Below, piece by piece: positions 51,647-63,555 of a stretch of DNA of 64,000 nt. The stretch is from the NCBI RefSeq assembly GCF_003390395.1, contig NZ_QUOV01000001.1, positions 4,278,001 to 4,342,000 on the forward strand. The letters run 5' to 3'. How positions within the stretch are numbered: the first letter of the stretch is position 1; each line of letters opens with the position of its first letter. The DNA comes from Thalassotalea euphylliae (lineage in GTDB: Bacteria; Pseudomonadota; Gammaproteobacteria; Enterobacterales; Alteromonadaceae). A program made the translations under genes and the position numbers. The notes under the pieces were generated by a model, which saw only the letters and a program-made list of their open reading frames with translations, had not been told where the DNA came from and ran no database searches.

Positions 51647-52801
51647 ATGTTTCGACTATTTCTTACGTTTATCTTATTAACACTGCTTACCAGCTGTAAG
51701 GTAACACCGAATCTATCTTCACCTGCCCATGTCGAAAAACTGGTCAAGCAAATTAAAACAAATCCTGAGAATATTCCTGCTATTGCTAAACAAGCAGAGC
51801 AAAGCCATCAGGCGATTAAATATGACGTAGCGAAAATCAAACAAGCGCTAGCAGAGCTGGAGCAGTTTGTAGAAAAGCAATGGGGGAAGGGCAATAGCGA
51901 ACTACCAAGCACGCGCAAGTACGTAAAGTACAGTAACGATTATCAGGCCAGAGCCATTATCGATTTCACCAAAGGCTCGGTCACTGTTGAAACCGTCGCT
52001 ACGAAGCAGCCGCTTGCAATGCTAAAGCAAGCGGTTGTCACGACCTTACTGACGCCTGCAGATCCCGCAAATACGGATATTTTTTCAAGTGACGCGCCGA
52101 AACTAGGCGCCACGCCTTTTCTGTATCGTCAAGTTATTGATACTGATAAAAAACCCATTCGCTACCAATGGCGGGCAGGGCGCTTCGCCGATTACTTAGT
52201 CAAACAAAGGCTGATCAAAAAGCGCTTAGGTAAAAAGCCACTGCACCAAGTGAACTTCACTTTGGTTACCGATCACCAGAAATTGCGCAAGCACCAATTT
52301 AGCGACTATGTGATCGCGGCATCGAAAAAGTACCAGATTGCGCCTTCACTGATTTACGCCATTATTGAAACAGAAAGTAGCTTTAATCCATTCGCGGTCA
52401 GTCACGCTAACGCCTATGGGCTAATGCAAGTGGTTCCTGCGACAGCAGGCCGTGACGTTTATCAAAAAATTAAACGTAAACCCGGCCAACCAAGTAAGCA
52501 AATACTGTTTAATCCGGCACAAAATATTGATATCGGCACTGCTTATTTGTCGATTCTTGACGATAGATATTTACAGAAGGTCACCAATAGTAAAAGTAAG
52601 CATTACGCCATCATCTCTGCTTACAATGGTGGTACTGGCAATGTGTTGAAAACCTTTCACAGTAATCGCAATACCGCGTTTAGCCGCATTAATCAGTTAG
52701 AAAGCAAGTCTGTTTACTGGGCACTTACCAATAAGCACCCAAGAGCAGAATCGCGTAACTATTTGAAAAAAGTGACCAGTCGCGAGCCAAAATATCAGTA
52801 A
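51647..52801 (+). CDS. mltC: membrane-bound lytic murein transglycosylase C
   Basis: A 384-residue lipoprotein that cleaves peptidoglycan between MurNAc and GlcNAc. I choose the ATG at 51647 because it gives a proper lipoprotein signal (MFRLFLTFILLTLLTSC, Cys17 acylated); an ORF from 51554 would bury it. The N-terminal MltC domain (about 30-200) is followed by the SLT domain: IIETESSFNPFAVS with the catalytic Glu, AYGLMQVVP, and SAYNGGTGNV. Confidence 0.94.
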   Translation: MFRLFLTFILLTLLTSCKVTPNLSSPAHVEKLVKQIKTNPENIPAIAKQAEQSHQAIKYDVAKIKQALAELEQFVEKQWGKGNSELPSTRKYVKYSNDYQARAIIDFTKGSVTVETVATKQPLAMLKQAVVTTLLTPADPANTDIFSSDAPKLGATPFLYRQVIDTDKKPIRYQWRAGRFADYLVKQRLIKKRLGKKPLHQVNFTLVTDHQKLRKHQFSDYVIAASKKYQIAPSLIYAIIETESSFNPFAVSHANAYGLMQVVPATAGRDVYQKIKRKPGQPSKQILFNPAQNIDIGTAYLSILDDRYLQKVTNSKSKHYAIISAYNGGTGNVLKTFHSNRNTAFSRINQLESKSVYWALTNKHPRAESRNYLKKVTSREPKYQ

Positions 52802-52907
52802 AGCCAATGAATATTGTGGCTAGCTAGTTTTTAACCAATCTTTGTATGCTAATCTTTCGTAATTAAGTAATATTAATATTACAAATTAAAAAATAATAAC
52901 GACGAAG

Positions 52908-54248
52908 ATGATGATTAAACCCATACGCACAACACTATTGTTTTTATTTCCTAGTCTATTAATGTCGTTTACGACACTGGCAAACGTTAATGCTACGCTT
53001 GGTAAGGCTTTAGCTAAACCAATAATAAACTACAGTGCTGAACAGTTATTTACTAATCAGCCAAGTGTAATGCCTAAGTTGGCAACATCAGGACAATATA
53101 CGGTAGGTGTTATCACCGATCGCATCGTTAATAAAACAGCATTTGATCATACGGATTTTGATGGTACTTACGAACGCCCCTTAACGATAGAGTTGTGGTA
53201 TCCCGCCGAAGAAAGTACCAATGGCAATCGGGCCACCTATAAAGCAGTAACACGTTTACATAAGCCATTTGAACTACAAGGAAATGCTTACCGCGATATT
53301 GCGCCTTTAACACAAGGTAGCTTTCCTTTTATTGTGCTTTCACATGGCTACACGGGCGATCGTACCATTATGTTTTATTTGGCCGAGCACTTGGCCAGCC
53401 ATGGTTATGTGGTTGCTAGTATCGACCATACCGACTCGACTACGAAAGAAATAGACATTGTTAACGCTGCAACTGCTGGCTTTGTTTCTACCTTGCTACA
53501 TCGCAGCCGTGATCAGCAATTTGTTTTAGATCATTACCGCCATCAGCGCAGTGAGATTAGTAAAATTAGCGACTTCAAGCGCGCCGGTGTCATTGGCTAT
53601 TCCATGGGCGGCTATGGCGCGATCAATACAGTAGGTGGCTGTTATGACATTAAACCCGATAGCTTAACGGCATTAGGGTTTAATGAGCAACAAGCCAAAG
53701 CGCTAGCACCGACTTTTAGTTTTTGTAATGCAGGTGAAGAAAAACCAGATACCAGCTGGCAAGCTATGGTCGCGTTTGCGCCTTGGGGCCAAGAGCTAAA
53801 CCTACATAGCTCAGCAGCGCTTAATAAGCTGAAAGTGCCAAGCTTATACGTTGCTGGTGATCAAGACGATATTTCAGGCTTTGAATATGGCGTGAGAAAA
53901 CTCTTTCAGCAAACCAGTTCGCAAGATAACTACCTGCTGGTCTACAACAATGCACGACACAATATTGCACCGCATCCTGCGCCTAAAATCGCGTATCAAG
54001 ACGATATAGATTTAGGTCATTATTTTGAGCCCAGTTGGAGTAGTGAACAACTCACCCGTTTTAATCGTCACTTTGTCTTAGCGTTTCTAGATTGTCATCT
54101 AAAGAAAGTTAAATGTGAGTACTTACCCACTACAAAATCATCAACACAAAAGAAATTAGATAGAGAGACCTACAGTGAGGCTTGGCCTGGTATACCACAT
54201 CGCTGGGCAACCGGTATTGAGTTTTATCGTGCTCAATCAGGAAAGTAA
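52908..54248 (+). CDS. exported alpha/beta hydrolase (PAF-acetylhydrolase/dienelactone type)
   Basis: A 446-residue protein with a signal peptide (1-25) and an alpha/beta-hydrolase fold. The oxyanion segment is VLSHGYTGDR; the nucleophile is S232 in GYSMGGYG; the likely acid is D318 (VAGDQDD) and the base H351 (ARHNI). The PAF-acetylhydrolase-like chlorophyllase/PAF-AH family fits best. It probably hydrolyses an ester in the periplasm; the substrate is not known. It follows mltC by 106 bp. Confidence 0.85.
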   Translation: MMIKPIRTTLLFLFPSLLMSFTTLANVNATLGKALAKPIINYSAEQLFTNQPSVMPKLATSGQYTVGVITDRIVNKTAFDHTDFDGTYERPLTIELWYPAEESTNGNRATYKAVTRLHKPFELQGNAYRDIAPLTQGSFPFIVLSHGYTGDRTIMFYLAEHLASHGYVVASIDHTDSTTKEIDIVNAATAGFVSTLLHRSRDQQFVLDHYRHQRSEISKISDFKRAGVIGYSMGGYGAINTVGGCYDIKPDSLTALGFNEQQAKALAPTFSFCNAGEEKPDTSWQAMVAFAPWGQELNLHSSAALNKLKVPSLYVAGDQDDISGFEYGVRKLFQQTSSQDNYLLVYNNARHNIAPHPAPKIAYQDDIDLGHYFEPSWSSEQLTRFNRHFVLAFLDCHLKKVKCEYLPTTKSSTQKKLDRETYSEAWPGIPHRWATGIEFYRAQSGK

Positions 54249-54289
54249 CCATGCCAAAAAGCTGAGCAAAATAATCCAGTGATTAAACG

Positions 54290-54316
54290 ACAAAGGGAGC
54301 TAAATGCTCCCTTTGT
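54290..54316. terminator. terminator between the hydrolase and glmU
   Basis: Perfect 11-bp stem ACAAAGGGAGC (54290-54300)/GCTCCCTTTGT (54306-54316), loop TAAAT, between convergent genes. Confidence 0.75.
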
Positions 54317-54352
54317 TAACATAAGACTGAGCCTTTTAAACTAGGCGTAACA

Positions 54353-55714
54353 TTAGTCTTTTTTAGTTGGACGTTGCCAACCTTTGATATTGCGCTGTTT
54401 ACCGCGAGCAACACCAAGCTCATTAGCATCTACATCTTTAACAATAACGGAGCCTGCTGCTGTTGTTGCCATCTCACCCACAGTAACTGGCGCCACTAAG
54501 GATGCGTTTGAGCCAATAAAAGCGCCATCACCGATACGTGTTTTCGATTTATTAACGCCATCGTAGTTACAGGTAATGGTACCGGCACCAATATTGGCTT
54601 TACTGCCCACTTCAGCATCGCCAAGATACGTTAAGTGACCTGCTTTAGCACCTTCACCCAACACAGACTTTTTCATTTCTACAAAATTGCCCACATGTGC
54701 ATCGCGCTTAAGCTCAGAGCCCGGGCGAATGCGAGCAAATGGACCAGCAGAAGCAAGCTCACCAATGATGGCATCTTCGATGATGGTATTTGGCTTTATT
54801 TCCGCCCCTTTACCTATTTTGCAGTTCTTTAAAATACAGTTAGCGCCAATCGTTACATCGTCGGCAAGCTCTACTTGGCCTTCAAAAATGCAGTTAATAT
54901 CGATTTTAACTTCTTGCCCCACCAATAGCTCGCCGCGCACATCAATACGGGCAGGATCACGTAAGCTTGCGCCAGCAATCATCAGTTGCTCGGCTTTTCG
55001 TTGTTGATAAGCACGCTCAAGCGCCGCTAATTGCACACGATTATTTGCACCTTCCACTTCAATTTCAGTTTCCGGGTGAGCAGTAGCAATTTGTTTACCT
55101 TCGCCGTGAGCCATCGCGATAATATCCGTTAGATAGTATTCGCCTTGCGCATTGTCATTGGAAAGGTTGCTTAACCAGCGTTTTAAGTCACCACCATTGG
55201 CTAATAAAATCCCAGTGTTACACTCGTTAATGGTTAATTGCTCTGGGCTGGCATCTTTTTGCTCGACTATACCCACAACAGATTCACCATCACGAATGAT
55301 TCGTCCATAGCCAGTGGGATCGCAGAGCTTAACTGTTAATAACGCCATACCTTCAACCGGTTTTGCTGCGACCAATTGCTGCAAGGTTGAAACTTTCGTT
55401 AGCGGGACATCACCGTAAAGTACTAAAACATCTTCGTCGTCTTTGAGGTGAGGTGAGGCCATATCAACCGCATGACCAGTACCTAACTGCTCTTTCTGTT
55501 CAACAAAGGTAAGATCATCACCTGAAATTTGTGCCTTTAAAACATCGCCACCAAAACCATAAACCAGATAGATATTTTCGGCATTCACACGGCGCGCCGC
55601 ATCGATGACATGACCCACCATAGGCTTATGAGCAACGGGGTGTAACACTTTGGGTAGAGAAGAGCGCATACGAGTACCTTTACCCGCAGCTAAAATTACA
55701 ACAGAAAGAGACAT
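54353..55714 (-). CDS. glmU: bifunctional GlmU (acetyltransferase/uridyltransferase)
   Basis: A 453-residue enzyme that acetylates glucosamine-1-phosphate and then couples it to UTP to give UDP-GlcNAc. The N-terminal uridyltransferase has [27 protein letters not shown] and YGDVPL. The C-terminal half is a left-handed beta-helix of hexapeptide repeats ending with the [10 protein letters not shown] and [12 protein letters not shown] segments. Usually next to atpC and glmS; here genes intervene on both sides. Confidence 0.98.
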   Translation of the reverse strand: MSLSVVILAAGKGTRMRSSLPKVLHPVAHKPMVGHVIDAARRVNAENIYLVYGFGGDVLKAQISGDDLTFVEQKEQLGTGHAVDMASPHLKDDEDVLVLYGDVPLTKVSTLQQLVAAKPVEGMALLTVKLCDPTGYGRIIRDGESVVGIVEQKDASPEQLTINECNTGILLANGGDLKRWLSNLSNDNAQGEYYLTDIIAMAHGEGKQIATAHPETEIEVEGANNRVQLAALERAYQQRKAEQLMIAGASLRDPARIDVRGELLVGQEVKIDINCIFEGQVELADDVTIGANCILKNCKIGKGAEIKPNTIIEDAIIGELASAGPFARIRPGSELKRDAHVGNFVEMKKSVLGEGAKAGHLTYLGDAEVGSKANIGAGTITCNYDGVNKSKTRIGDGAFIGSNASLVAPVTVGEMATTAAGSVIVKDVDANELGVARGKQRNIKGWQRPTKKD

Positions 55715-55845
55715 GATTAATCCATTAATGTTAAAGCGAACTAAATAAGACTAGCGCTATTGTACTGAGTTTTACTCCAAGTGGTAGCGATAAACTGTTA
55801 AGTAAATGTGATAGCGGTGTTTTGCGTCGAACGGCTAGCGAGTAA

Positions 55846-56427
55846 TTATAACTGATCGGTTTTTATTGCTTTTGCATACGCCTCAACATCTTGCTTGGAA
55901 GTATTACGGCCGCGCAGCGTAAACAAAGCATTATTGTTGACCACAAAAATAAGTTCAATGTTGTTACCGTTTTGCTCATACATGGCATTGTTGCCATTGA
56001 TTTTAGTTAGCCGTTTACCACTCATAGTGATCATGGCAGGATTGTTAAACATCGCCAACATAGTTTGCAGCATTGGCGAATCCACCATAAGTTCTATCTC
56101 GACTGACTGATTATCTTTGGTATACCTGCGGTTCGCGGAAATGCCACCGCCCATCATCATAGCGCCCGCTATTTGTGATTCAGCTTGATCTGCTTGCCAG
56201 CCTGACAATGGCTCAGGGAAAATATTAACGATATTGTCTGCTTTTTGCTGCTGTAATAGAGAAGTGGCATATTGCAGTTGAGAGATGGCGTCTTTATATT
56301 CACCTTTCTGGTAATGATTTAATGCGCTATCTATAGCTTCTTTGATTTCGTCAGCACTGACTTTATCGCTTGTTAAAGTAGTGATAATCAGCACAGTGCT
56401 AACTGCTAGTGTTCTAATAGACATCAT
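55846..56427 (-). CDS. exported protein of unknown function
   Basis: A 193-residue protein with a signal peptide (1-25, cleavage after VSA). A helical repeat-like stretch (HYQKGEYKDAISQLQYATSLL, about 37-58) resembles one TPR. A beta-rich second half contains the GWQADQAESQIAGAMMMGGG and VEIELMVDSPML segments. Two adjacent ATGs (56427 and 56424) could both be starts. No family recognised. It lies in its own unit between glmU and the receptor-like/ODP pair. Confidence 0.75.
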   Translation of the reverse strand: MMSIRTLAVSTVLIITTLTSDKVSADEIKEAIDSALNHYQKGEYKDAISQLQYATSLLQQQKADNIVNIFPEPLSGWQADQAESQIAGAMMMGGGISANRRYTKDNQSVEIELMVDSPMLQTMLAMFNNPAMITMSGKRLTKINGNNAMYEQNGNNIELIFVVNNNALFTLRGRNTSKQDVEAYAKAIKTDQL

Positions 56428-56517
56428 TCCCTTGCTCGCTCGCTAAGTGATGAGATGCAGTTAATTATAGAAAACAGCTATCAATTTGCTTTGTTTTGTT
56501 TAGTTTTGAGCACAAAA

Positions 56518-56542
56518 AAGCGATGCTTAAATTGCATCGCTT
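56518..56542 (-). terminator. terminator of the receptor-like/ODP operon
   Basis: AAGCGATGC (56518-56526)/GCATCGCTT (56534-56542), loop 7 nt, with an A-run on the left giving the U-tract for the minus transcript. Confidence 0.85.
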
Positions 56543-56570
56543 CCAATAGTAAAGGTCATATTACACTGTG

Positions 56571-57314
56571 CTAAGTCTTGTTGGCCAGTGCTGTTCCTAC
56601 TTCCAGTTTATAGAACCAATCAAGAAAACGTTTAACGTCGTCTCCCTTAAAAATTCGCCCATGTTGTGGGCACATCATATCTATTTCAAGCTTACTAACT
56701 CGTTCAACCCAGTCATTTTTGGCGCGATTAGAGGGCATCCAACGTTGATGGAACATGGTCATTTTCTGGCAATGTTCGTCAAAGTTTTCCACATACAGCG
56801 GTGCGTCAGCGCCTTCGATGGCTGCACCAATATCACCAGACATTAAAATTTTCGCTTCTTCATCGTAAACATTAAAGTTACCTGAGGAATGAAGATAATG
56901 TGCAGGAATAAACGTTAAGTTGGCGTCATCAATACGCAATGGATAGCCTTCATCAGGAATCGGGCTATATTCAATATTGTCCATGCCAAAGTGGCGGATA
57001 AAACCTTCCCACAACCAAGGAGAATGCAACGTTGCATCAGGCAACGCTTGATCCCACAAACCCAGCGATGAAATGATGTCAGGATCCTGATGCGAAGCAA
57101 ATAAATGAGTAATTTTTTCAATCGGTACATGTTTAACGATTGCAGCTAACATCACCGAGAACAACTCGATCCCTCCTGGGTCCATCAGTAATGCATTATT
57201 CTTTGTAACCACCATATACTGATTAGTATCAATAATTTTATTTGGCTTTTCTGGATCACGACCAAAAACCAGCCACTGGTGGTGTTTACTTTCGAAAATT
57301 TTATACGTTTGCAT
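56571..57314 (-). CDS. ODP-type di-iron metallo-beta-lactamase-fold protein
   Basis: A 247-residue beta-lactamase-fold protein resembling the oxygen-binding di-iron (ODP) domain of flavodiiron proteins. The metal ligands expected in that family are visible: H75, D77 and D79 in ASHQDPD, H139 or H142 in PAHYLH, D161 in MSGD and H218 in PQHG. The usual HxHxDH motif is altered: Asp replaces the second His, and Ile follows D79. No flavodoxin domain is attached, so it is more likely a sensor or partner-dependent enzyme than an O2 reductase. Its start overlaps the preceding receptor-like gene by 14 bp. Confidence 0.85.
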   Translation of the reverse strand: MQTYKIFESKHHQWLVFGRDPEKPNKIIDTNQYMVVTKNNALLMDPGGIELFSVMLAAIVKHVPIEKITHLFASHQDPDIISSLGLWDQALPDATLHSPWLWEGFIRHFGMDNIEYSPIPDEGYPLRIDDANLTFIPAHYLHSSGNFNVYDEEAKILMSGDIGAAIEGADAPLYVENFDEHCQKMTMFHQRWMPSNRAKNDWVERVSKLEIDMMCPQHGRIFKGDDVKRFLDWFYKLEVGTALANKT

Positions 57315-57921
57315 CTTGGTGTAACTCTTGAGCTAACTTTTTAGCTTCTTCAATTAAGGTTTTTATCTGTCGAGCAGACAACTCTACATTGTCGGCAACG
57401 CCATTTAAGGATTCTTGATATAACAATGCCGCTTGCGACGCTTCAACACGTGATAAGGTTGCTAAGATAACCGCAGTGCGCAGTTCCCTCGCAAGCTCAT
57501 CTAGTGCGTCATTAAGTCGAAATATTTCACCCACATATTTGTTATTTAACGCCAGTTCTGAGCGCTTAATACGCCCATAAGCAGGAGATAAACTCTCAAC
57601 ATAGGCATAATCAGTAGCAATGCGATCTGCTCGCTCAAAGTGGCAAATAGCGTTATCCGTGCGCATCTTGTTAGCCGACACTCGGCTGAGCTGAGTAGCG
57701 AGTACATTTATTTGCTTAGAAGAGGCTATCGTGACGCGTGCCAGTTGATCGATAAAATCTGTCAGAGGCTTAAAACCAGCGGCACTATCACCAGCGCGCA
57801 ATGCAACAGCTCGCGCATTACTGGCGGTGAGCAATAGTTGTTTTGCTATCTTATTCGCATTGTCGAGCTTGGCAGCTATCAGCGCAGTAGTGACAAAGTA
57901 ATTAATCTGTTTAGAGGACAT
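57301..57921 (-). CDS. soluble helical protein resembling a chemoreceptor tip
   Basis: A 206-residue, all-helical protein with no membrane segment or signal peptide. The segment NARAVALRAGDSAAGF (about residues 35-50) followed by KPLTDFIDQLARVT recalls the MCP hairpin tip (NAxxLALNAAIEAARAGExGxGF then VxxEVRxLA), but with about seven residues missing inside the tip. It is a degenerate or specialised receptor-like protein, perhaps unable to bind CheA/CheW. Its 14-bp overlap with the ODP gene means the two are made together. Confidence 0.7.
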   Translation of the reverse strand: MSSKQINYFVTTALIAAKLDNANKIAKQLLLTASNARAVALRAGDSAAGFKPLTDFIDQLARVTIASSKQINVLATQLSRVSANKMRTDNAICHFERADRIATDYAYVESLSPAYGRIKRSELALNNKYVGEIFRLNDALDELARELRTAVILATLSRVEASQAALLYQESLNGVADNVELSARQIKTLIEEAKKLAQELHQDANV

Positions 57922-58064
57922 GAACGCAGAATATTAATAGATTTGAGCACACCCAACACCAGCGCCAACAGTTTATTATTGGTGAATGTAAAGAATGGCA
58001 TTTTTAAAAATTTTAGAACAAAGCGCGAGAATTCGCCTTGTAGTAGATCAATTTTTACAGAAAA

Positions 58065-58099
58065 AAAAACGACCTATTACAAAGTAATAAGTCGTTTTT
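58065..58099 (-). terminator. atp operon terminator
   Basis: AAAAACGAC (58065-58073)/GTCGTTTTT (58091-58099) extended by TATTAC/GTAATA around an AAA loop, with one mismatch; it lies about 20 bp after the atpC stop. Confidence 0.9.
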
Positions 58100-58121
58100 G
58101 TTCACTAAAACTTAGTGCTAT

Positions 58122-58544
58122 TTATAGCTTTTTCTTGGCCGCTTGAATAACGCGAAGTTGTGCAACAGCGCGTGCTAGCTCAGAAGCAGCTTCCGCATAG
58201 TTAACGTCGCCACTTTGAGTATTTAAACTCGCTTCAGCACGTTGTTTAGCTTGCTCTGCCGCTTGCTCATCTAAGTCGTCGGCACGTGTTGCCACGTCAG
58301 CCAAAACAGTAACGCTATTCGGTTGAACCTCTAGCATACCGCCTGAAAGGTAAATCACTTCTTCTTCACCGTGTTGTTTCACGATGCGAGCCATGCCAGG
58401 TTTTAGTGAGGTCAGTAAAGGTGCGTGACCAGGCATAATACCTAATTCACCTTCACTACCAGTGATTTGTAATGATTCAATGCGACCAGAAAACAACGCT
58501 TCTTCGGCACTTACTACATTCAAATTTACAGTCATTGCTGCCAT
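58122..58544 (-). CDS. atpC: ATP synthase epsilon subunit
   Basis: A 140-residue F1 epsilon subunit: N-terminal beta sandwich ([37 protein letters not shown]) and C-terminal helical hairpin. Last gene of the operon, 55 bp after atpD, and followed by the terminator. Confidence 0.96.
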   Translation of the reverse strand: MAAMTVNLNVVSAEEALFSGRIESLQITGSEGELGIMPGHAPLLTSLKPGMARIVKQHGEEEVIYLSGGMLEVQPNSVTVLADVATRADDLDEQAAEQAKQRAEASLNTQSGDVNYAEAASELARAVAQLRVIQAAKKKL

Positions 58545-58599
58545 TGTTTGACCTCCTAACGATTAGCCGCTTTGCCTCAAGAGCTAGCGGCTAAACACC

Positions 58600-60012
<1,413 letters not shown>

Positions 60013-60043
60013 TTACTTTTTAAATAAAAGAACCTTTGCTTAA

Positions 60044-60904
60044 TTAAACCGCGGCAGCACCGGCACAAATCTCACTCAATTCTTGGGTGATACTTGCTTG
60101 ACGTGCCTTGTTGTATACCAATTGAAGTTCACCGATTAAGTCACCAGCATTATCAGTTGCGGCTTTCATCGCAACCATACGAGCAGCTTGCTCACATGCT
60201 AGGTTCTCAACCACACCTTGGTACACTTGCGATTCCGTGTAACGAACTAATAACTGATCAAGTAATACTTGAGCGTCTGGTTCGTAAACGTAATCCCAAC
60301 GGTGTTTAATTTCGTCATCATCTGACTTAGGCAAAGGTAAAAGTTGATCGATTGTCGGCTGCTGCGTCATGGTGTTTACAAACTTGTTGTAAACCACGAA
60401 CAGCTTGTCAATTTCGCCATTGTCGTATGCGTCCAACATTACGCGTACTGAACCTACTAGGTCAGTCACTGAAGGACGATCACCTAGACCAGAAATTTGT
60501 GCCGATACTTTAGCGCCCATGTTGTTGAAAAACGCCGTAGCTTTTGAGCCAACTAACGCAAATTCAACTTCAGCGCCTTCTGATTGCCATTTACCGGCAT
60601 CAGCAAGTACTTGCTTGAATAAATTAATGTTCAAGCCGCCACAAAGACCACGGTCTGTGGAGACAACGATATAGCCTACGCGCTTAACTTCACGCTCTTC
60701 CATATATGGATGGCGGTATTCTAAGTTACCTCGCGCGATGTGACCGATCACATTTCGCATATTTTCAGCGTATGGACGAGAGGCAGCCATAGCATCTTGC
60801 GCTTTACGCATTTTACTGGCTGCAACCATTTCCATTGCGCTGGTGATCTTCTGCGTATTTTGTACGCTTCCAATCTTCGATTTTATCTCTTTAGCGCCGG
60901 ACAT
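60044..60904 (-). CDS. atpG: ATP synthase gamma subunit
   Basis: A 286-residue central-stalk subunit. N-terminal coiled coil starts [26 protein letters not shown] follows; C-terminal helix ends [14 protein letters not shown]. Confidence 0.98.
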   Translation of the reverse strand: MSGAKEIKSKIGSVQNTQKITSAMEMVAASKMRKAQDAMAASRPYAENMRNVIGHIARGNLEYRHPYMEEREVKRVGYIVVSTDRGLCGGLNINLFKQVLADAGKWQSEGAEVEFALVGSKATAFFNNMGAKVSAQISGLGDRPSVTDLVGSVRVMLDAYDNGEIDKLFVVYNKFVNTMTQQPTIDQLLPLPKSDDDEIKHRWDYVYEPDAQVLLDQLLVRYTESQVYQGVVENLACEQAARMVAMKAATDNAGDLIGELQLVYNKARQASITQELSEICAGAAAV

Positions 60905-60932
60905 GACTATTTCTCTCCGAAAAAGTTAACTA

Positions 60933-62474
60933 TTACCAAGTTTGCGTAGACTTGAATGTATCAAGTGCTTTAACCAAACCTGCTTCAATATCTTTGTTAT
61001 AGTCGCCTTTCTCGTTGATAGTAGCCATCAACTCAGCTTGCTCGTTGTTTACGTAAGACAACAATGCAGCTTCGAAGTCTACAACTTTGTTGATTGCAAC
61101 ATCGTTTAAGTAGCCTTTTTCAGCAGCAAATAGTGATACAGCTGTCTCAGCAACAGATAGCGGGCTGAATTGCTTTTGCTTCATCAATTCAGTAACGCGC
61201 TGACCGTGCTCTAATTGTGCACGAGTTGCATCGTCAAGATCAGAAGCGAATTGAGCAAAGGCTGCTAATTCTGCGTATTGAGCTAATGCTAAACGGATAC
61301 CACCACCAAGCTTCTTGATGATCTTAGTTTGTGCAGCACCACCAACACGAGATACCGAGATACCTGCGTTAACCGCTGGGCGAATACCTGAGTTGAATAA
61401 GTTCGACTCTAGGAAGATCTGACCATCGGTAATTGAAATTACGTTGGTTGGTACGAATGCAGAAACGTCACCCGCTTGTGTTTCAATGATAGGTAAAGCT
61501 GTTAATGAACCTGTTTGGCCTTTAACTTCACCGTTAGTGAAACGCTCAACATAAGCTTCGTTTACACGCGCTGCACGCTCTAGAAGACGTGAGTGCAAGT
61601 AGAAAACGTCACCTGGGTAGGCTTCACGACCTGGCGGACGACGAAGTAGCAATGAAATTTGACGGTAAGCAACAGCTTGCTTAGACAAATCATCATATAC
61701 GATTAACGCATCTTCACCGCGGTCACGGAAGTATTCACCCATAGTACAACCAGAGTATGGTGCTAAGTACTGAAGTGCAGCAGCTTCTGATGCAGACGCA
61801 ACAACAACGATAGTGTTTTCTAATGCGCCGTGCTCTTCTAATGCACGTACTACGTTAGCTACAGTTGATGCTTTTTGACCAACAGCTACGTAGATTGACT
61901 TAATACCAGTGTTCTTCTGGTTAATGATTGCATCTAGTGCGATCGCTGATTTACCTACCTGACGGTCACCGATGATAAGCTCACGCTGACCACGACCGAT
62001 TGGAATCATTGAGTCAATTGATTTGATACCAGTTTGTACTGGCTCATCAACAGACTTACGATCGATAACACCTGGTGCTACAACTTCGATTGGTGCGAAA
62101 CCATCGTTGTCGATTGGACCTTTACCGTCAATCGGCTCACCTAGAGTGTTAACTACGCGGCCTAAAAGACCACGACCTACTGGTACTTCCAAAATACGGC
62201 CTGTACCTTTAACTTTTACGCCTTCTGCTAGGTCTGCGTAAGGACCCATTACAACCGCACCTACTGAATCACGCTCAAGGTTAAGCGCGATTGCGTAGCG
62301 GTTGCCAGGAAGTTCGATCATCTCACCTTGCATTACATCAGCAAGACCGTGGATGCGAATGATACCGTCAGTTACAGAAACGATAGTACCTTCGTTACGA
62401 GCTTCACTAACTACGTCAAACTGTTCAATACGTTTTTTGATCAGTTCGGCGATTTCAGTGGAATTCAGTTGCAT
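60933..62474 (-). CDS. atpA: ATP synthase alpha subunit
   Basis: A 513-residue F1 subunit with the P-loop GDRQVGKSA and the Arg-containing [11 protein letters not shown] segment. It begins [19 protein letters not shown]. Length is standard. Confidence 0.98.
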   Translation of the reverse strand: MQLNSTEIAELIKKRIEQFDVVSEARNEGTIVSVTDGIIRIHGLADVMQGEMIELPGNRYAIALNLERDSVGAVVMGPYADLAEGVKVKGTGRILEVPVGRGLLGRVVNTLGEPIDGKGPIDNDGFAPIEVVAPGVIDRKSVDEPVQTGIKSIDSMIPIGRGQRELIIGDRQVGKSAIALDAIINQKNTGIKSIYVAVGQKASTVANVVRALEEHGALENTIVVVASASEAAALQYLAPYSGCTMGEYFRDRGEDALIVYDDLSKQAVAYRQISLLLRRPPGREAYPGDVFYLHSRLLERAARVNEAYVERFTNGEVKGQTGSLTALPIIETQAGDVSAFVPTNVISITDGQIFLESNLFNSGIRPAVNAGISVSRVGGAAQTKIIKKLGGGIRLALAQYAELAAFAQFASDLDDATRAQLEHGQRVTELMKQKQFSPLSVAETAVSLFAAEKGYLNDVAINKVVDFEAALLSYVNNEQAELMATINEKGDYNKDIEAGLVKALDTFKSTQTW

Positions 62475-62487
62475 GCTCTGTTCCCCG

Positions 62488-63021
62488 TTAAGATTGCATT
62501 GTTGTTGCTAAACGGTCTAATTTACCTCGAATAGACCCGTCAATTACCATGTCGTCGGCTTTGATGATCAAGCCAGACACGATACTTGCGTCAACAACAC
62601 AATTAAGCTTCACTTTACGAGCCAAACGCTTTTCAAGCGCGGCGCTAATGTTTGATTGTTGGTCAGCTGATAATTCAACAGCAGACGACACATCGACAGT
62701 TACTTCTTTATCAAACTCTGCTTTTAGGGCAGCGAATTGTTCAGCAACTTGTGGTAGCACCAACAGACGTTCGTTCTCCGCCATTACCTTCACGAGGTTT
62801 TGGCCTTGTTCATTTAGCTGTTCACCACAAACACCAAGGAAAATTTCCTTTGCTTGTTCTACTGACGCGTTACCTGAAAGGTAGCCAGTAATGGTGTCAT
62901 TTTTCGAAACTTCAGCAGCAAAAACTAGCATTTCTAACCAGCTTTCAACCGCTTTAGCTTCAACAGCAAATTCGAACGCTGCTTTAGCGTAAGGGCGAGC
63001 GATAGTTGTCAATTCAGACAT
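62488..63021 (-). CDS. atpH: ATP synthase delta subunit
   Basis: A 177-residue peripheral-stalk subunit: N-terminal helical bundle ([15 protein letters not shown]) and C-terminal [21 protein letters not shown] motif. 12 bp after atpF. Confidence 0.96.
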   Translation of the reverse strand: MSELTTIARPYAKAAFEFAVEAKAVESWLEMLVFAAEVSKNDTITGYLSGNASVEQAKEIFLGVCGEQLNEQGQNLVKVMAENERLLVLPQVAEQFAALKAEFDKEVTVDVSSAVELSADQQSNISAALEKRLARKVKLNCVVDASIVSGLIIKADDMVIDGSIRGKLDRLATTMQS

Positions 63022-63033
63022 GCTCTATACCCC

Positions 63034-63504
63034 TTAAAGTTCAGCGACTAATTTATCTAAGATGTCGCTGTGTGCAGCGGCATCAATTGAACGCTCAAGA
63101 ATTTTCTCGGCACCAGCAACAGCTAACGCAGACACTTGCTGACGTAGCTCTTCTTTGGCACGGTTGCGCTCAGACTCAATTTCTGCATGACCAGACGCGA
63201 TAATTTTTTCGCGCTCGGCTTGTGCTTTTTCAGCAGCTTCATCGATCATTTGTGCTTCGCGTTTTTTCGCAGCTTCAATGATCTCAGCAGCTTGTGCTTT
63301 TGCTTCTTTTAACTGTGCAGCAGCTTTCTCTTGAGCAAGCTCAAGGTCTTTAGCAGCACGGTCTGAAGCAGCAAGGCCATCAGCAATTGTTTTCTGACGG
63401 TCTTCAATAGCAGCCATAATTGGCGGCCACACAAACTTCATGCAGAAGATTACAAATACGATAAATGCAATAGATTCACCGATAAGGGTGGCATTAATAT
63501 TCAT
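63034..63504 (-). CDS. atpF: ATP synthase b subunit
   Basis: A 156-residue peripheral stalk protein with one N-terminal membrane helix (about 6-26, [21 protein letters not shown]) and a long Ala/Glu/Lys coiled coil (about 35-150). Confidence 0.96.
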   Translation of the reverse strand: MNINATLIGESIAFIVFVIFCMKFVWPPIMAAIEDRQKTIADGLAASDRAAKDLELAQEKAAAQLKEAKAQAAEIIEAAKKREAQMIDEAAEKAQAEREKIIASGHAEIESERNRAKEELRQQVSALAVAGAEKILERSIDAAAHSDILDKLVAEL

Positions 63505-63555
63505 ATTCGTTAGCTCCTATTTACAGTAATTCGCGGTTAATTAAGACTCTTTCGA

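Noticed and set aside
57922..58064. Possible small gene between the receptor-like gene and the atp terminator
   Set aside because: The frames are interrupted or extend only through the terminator; AT-rich with no ribosome-binding site.
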